A stretch of DNA of 5,542 nucleotides from contig CANQKL010000115.1 in assembly GCA_947624455.1 (NCBI GenBank), positions 1 through 5,542 of the forward strand, read 5' to 3'. The notes below the pieces were generated by a model, which was not told the origin of the DNA, did no database searches, and saw only the letters and a program-made list of their open reading frames with translations. Source of the DNA: an uncultured Clostridia bacterium. Lineage in GTDB: Bacteria > Bacillota > Clostridia > UMGS1883. A program made the position numbers and the translations under genes. Of this stretch, positions 4,338-5,542 are shown in pieces; the stretch's first letter is position 1; each line of letters opens with the position of its first letter.

Positions 4338-4449
4338 CCGCGTCGGAGCAAAGCCTGTCTTTGCTCCGACACTTTTTTCTTACGAAAAAATGTCGTCGCA
4401 CGATGGCTTGCTCCTCCTTCTCCCCACAAAGCCTAACGGCTTTGCGGGG
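4338..4449 (-). repeat. Folded intergenic repeat element, copy C (inverted)
   Basis: Third copy of the element, on the minus strand. In + coordinates, H1 is 4422-4433 with 4438-4449. The box reads TCCTCCTT (4412-4419). The outer stem is GCAAAGCC with GGCTTGC (4348-4355 with 4405-4411). H2 is CGACA, one bulged C, then TTTTTTC (4367-4379) with GAAAAAATGTCG (4384-4395). The element end CCGCGTCG (4338-4345) directly abuts the tRNA CCA. A competing perfect 12-bp hairpin (4342-4353 with 4359-4370) shares bases with both the outer stem and H2, and serves as the tRNA terminator on the + strand. A 13-nt core (CTTGCTCCTCCTT, 4407-4419) is the exact inverse of 4039-4051 in copy B. Confidence 0.75.
4342..4378 (+). 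terminator. Rho-independent terminator of tRNA-Leu
   Basis: A perfect 12-bp stem GTCGGAGCAAAG/CTTTGCTCCGAC (4342-4353 with 4359-4370) with a 5-nt loop is followed by AC and six T residues (4373-4378). It begins 5 bases after the encoded CCA. It is made of repeat copy C read on its opposite strand. Confidence 0.85.
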
Positions 4450-4472
4450 TCCCTGAGAGTTGCACCCTTATC

Positions 4473-4502
4473 ACGCCTCATACTTTGGGGCGTTATTTTT
4501 TA
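4473..4502 (+). terminator. Second + strand terminator-like hairpin
   Basis: ACGCCT/GGGCGT (4473-4478 with 4488-4493, one T-G pair) with a 9-nt loop is followed by TATTTTTTA. It could stop + strand transcripts that escape the tRNA terminator before they run antisense into the converging gene. Confidence 0.5.
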
Positions 4503-4510
4503 TGCTTCGC

Positions 4511-4540
4511 AAAAAAGCCGTCGCCGGAGTTCCGGCGACG
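4511..4540 (-). terminator. Rho-independent terminator of the minus-strand primase-helicase-like gene
   Basis: On the minus strand, a 9-bp stem CGTCGCCGG/CCGGCGACG with a 4-nt loop (4519-4540, or 10 bp with a 2-nt loop) is followed by GC and six T residues (complement of 4511-4516). It lies 17 bases after the stop codon at 4558-4560, marking the true gene end. Confidence 0.85.
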
Positions 4541-4557
4541 ACCGCAGCCTCCTATAT

Positions 4558-5542
4558 TTATGGCCTTAGCGTCTCGCCGCAGAGCAGGCGTATAAGGCCC
4601 CATAGGCCGTCTCGACGGTTCTCCGAGGCGGTTATGCCGTATAGCCAACGTGGAGTAAGCTCCCTTATGCGGGCAAAAATTTCCGTATTCATCGGCAAGC
4701 GGCTGCAATCGGCAAGGATCACCAGCTCATACCTGTCCTTTATTCGCCGGTCAGTCGCCAGCCTCACATGGATCTTAGCTCCCGAACGTTCCGTGTCAAC
4801 GCCAAGGTACTCCATTATATTGGCCACCCAACGTAGCCTTGTGTTCTCGTCGGCGGTCAGTATCAGGGTACGCGCGCCCTTTAGCTCGATGAGCCGGGCC
4901 ACCGCTCCGGTCTTGCCCCAGCCCTGACTGGCCGCTAATATACCCTCGGGCCGTCGAGCCAGCAGCTCCGCGGCCCTGTGCTGCTCGTCGTTCACCGGCC
5001 TGAGCAGGGTGAAAGTCTCCCGCTCCCGCCGGGGAAGGCCGTCCGTAAGGCTGAGCTTTGTCCGGGAGGCCCGGGCCATCAGCTCCAGCTCCGTCCTCAG
5101 TCCCCGGGGCAGCTTCAACAGCTCCCCATCTTCGGAGTAACCGGAAATCAGGCAGGGACTCAAAGGCTCAAATTGACCGAAGGGTCGCTCGGGGGCCTTG
5201 ACGCTGGCCTTGCGCTCCAAGTCCAAAATGGCCCGGCGGCTCAAAAGCGGTTTCTTCACCGTCAGAGAGCCGTCAAAGCAAACGTCCAGCTCCGGCGGCA
5301 GCTCGGGCAGACCGCCGATACCCGTATCTGACCAAAGCCGCCCCGGCCCCGGATCCCTCAACGCCTTCAACCGGTCGGCCAGATAACCTCGGGTCAGAGT
5401 CCTGACCCTGAATATTTCGGCGCTGCCGTAGGGCAGAGGCTGGCCGTCAGAGTCCACAAAGACGGATTTATCCGCCCCGCCGAAGGGCAGCCTCAGCTCA
5501 AAGCCCATATCTTCGGGAAGTATCTCGTCCCGGCAGGGCAGG
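4558..5542 (-). CDS. TOTE-type primase-helicase-like protein, C-terminal part, degenerate and lacking RecA2
   Basis: The frame is open to the right edge, so only the last 327 residues are visible; the internal ATG at 5506-5508 is probably not the start. Counting from that methionine: residues 1-50 (LRLPFGG, KSVFVDSDGQPLPYG) recall the end of a TOTE-type archaeo-eukaryotic primase domain. Residues 64-140 (GGLPELPPELDV, then LPRGL at 133-137) recall the segment joining primase to helicase in that family. Residues 168-302 form a single superfamily II RecA domain: LRPVNDEQHRAA, Walker A as ASQGWGKT (193-200), TLILTADENTRLRW (motif Ia region), VILADCSRLP where DECH is expected (262-271), and GITASENRRDGL for motif III (291-302). 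The protein stops 14 residues later with no second RecA domain, and its terminator follows at once. The family call rests on remembered motifs; another SF2 helicase-like protein remains possible. If correct, it belongs to defence or conflict biology, but ATPase or helicase activity is doubtful. Confidence 0.55.
   Translation of the reverse strand, partial: LPCRDEILPEDMGFELRLPFGGADKSVFVDSDGQPLPYGSAEIFRVRTLTRGYLADRLKALRDPGPGRLWSDTGIGGLPELPPELDVCFDGSLTVKKPLLSRRAILDLERKASVKAPERPFGQFEPLSPCLISGYSEDGELLKLPRGLRTELELMARASRTKLSLTDGLPRRERETFTLLRPVNDEQHRAAELLARRPEGILAASQGWGKTGAVARLIELKGARTLILTADENTRLRWVANIMEYLGVDTERSGAKIHVRLATDRRIKDRYELVILADCSRLPMNTEIFARIRELTPRWLYGITASENRRDGLWGLIRLLCGETLRP

Noticed and set aside
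981..4449. The three folded repeats as a CRISPR array or classic insertion sequence
   Set aside because: Copies are far apart, inverted relative to one another, diverged in their arms and lack uniform spacers. No transposase or obvious target-site duplication is visible.
4547..4553. AGGAGG on the minus strand just after the primase-helicase-like stop codon
   Set aside because: No start codon or ORF follows; the next bases form the intrinsic terminator.
4460..4927. Plus-strand 155-codon open frame opposite the primase-helicase-like gene
   Set aside because: It runs through the opposing terminator and is antisense to a frame with recognisable helicase motifs; Ser/Arg-rich translation without domains.

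Overview
The window looks like a chromosomal segment of a Gram-positive anaerobe, most likely a gut Clostridia member (an Oscillospiraceae-like genome is my guess). Support: rpsO-pnp gene order, strong AGGAGG-type ribosome binding sites, consensus sigma-A promoters with extended -10 boxes and 17-nt spacers, GC-rich third codon positions, and a Bacillota-style PNPase. No taxonomic search was possible.

Layout, left to right. (1) The 3' part of a delta-1-pyrroline-5-carboxylate (glutamate-semialdehyde) dehydrogenase gene (+), closed by a terminator. (2) A 380-bp gap holding a folded repeat element (copy A), a near-consensus promoter and a structured leader. (3) rpsO (ribosomal protein S15), a GC hairpin without a U tract, a long imperfect hairpin, and pnp (PNPase); this is the classic rpsO-pnp pair, probably cotranscribed. 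(4) A 468-bp gap after pnp, dense in palindromes: terminator-like hairpins, a perfect 36-nt palindrome, a second copy (B) of the folded element, another GC hairpin, and a consensus promoter. (5) A class II tRNA-Leu with anticodon AAG and encoded CCA. (6) A third copy (C) of the folded element in inverted orientation, abutting the tRNA CCA end, then terminators serving both strands. (7) On the minus strand, the C-terminal 327 residues of a large protein running off the right edge. It resembles the primase-to-helicase region of TOTE-type conflict-system primase-helicases. It ends just after helicase motif III, lacks the second RecA domain and has a degenerate Walker B motif.

Two things deserve most attention. 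One is the 106-112-nt element present three times. Its backbone is shared: an apical hairpin H1, an AAGGAGGA box, an outer stem starting GCAAG, an inner hairpin H2, and the end CGACGCCG. Its arms differ in sequence between copies but keep pairing, and every copy lies downstream of a protein gene and its terminator-like hairpin in the same sense as that gene. The other is the shortened, motif-degenerate primase-helicase-like gene, whose own terminator shows that the short form is the real gene end.

The rest is housekeeping: amino-acid catabolism (proline/glutamate), translation (S15, tRNA-Leu) and RNA turnover (PNPase).
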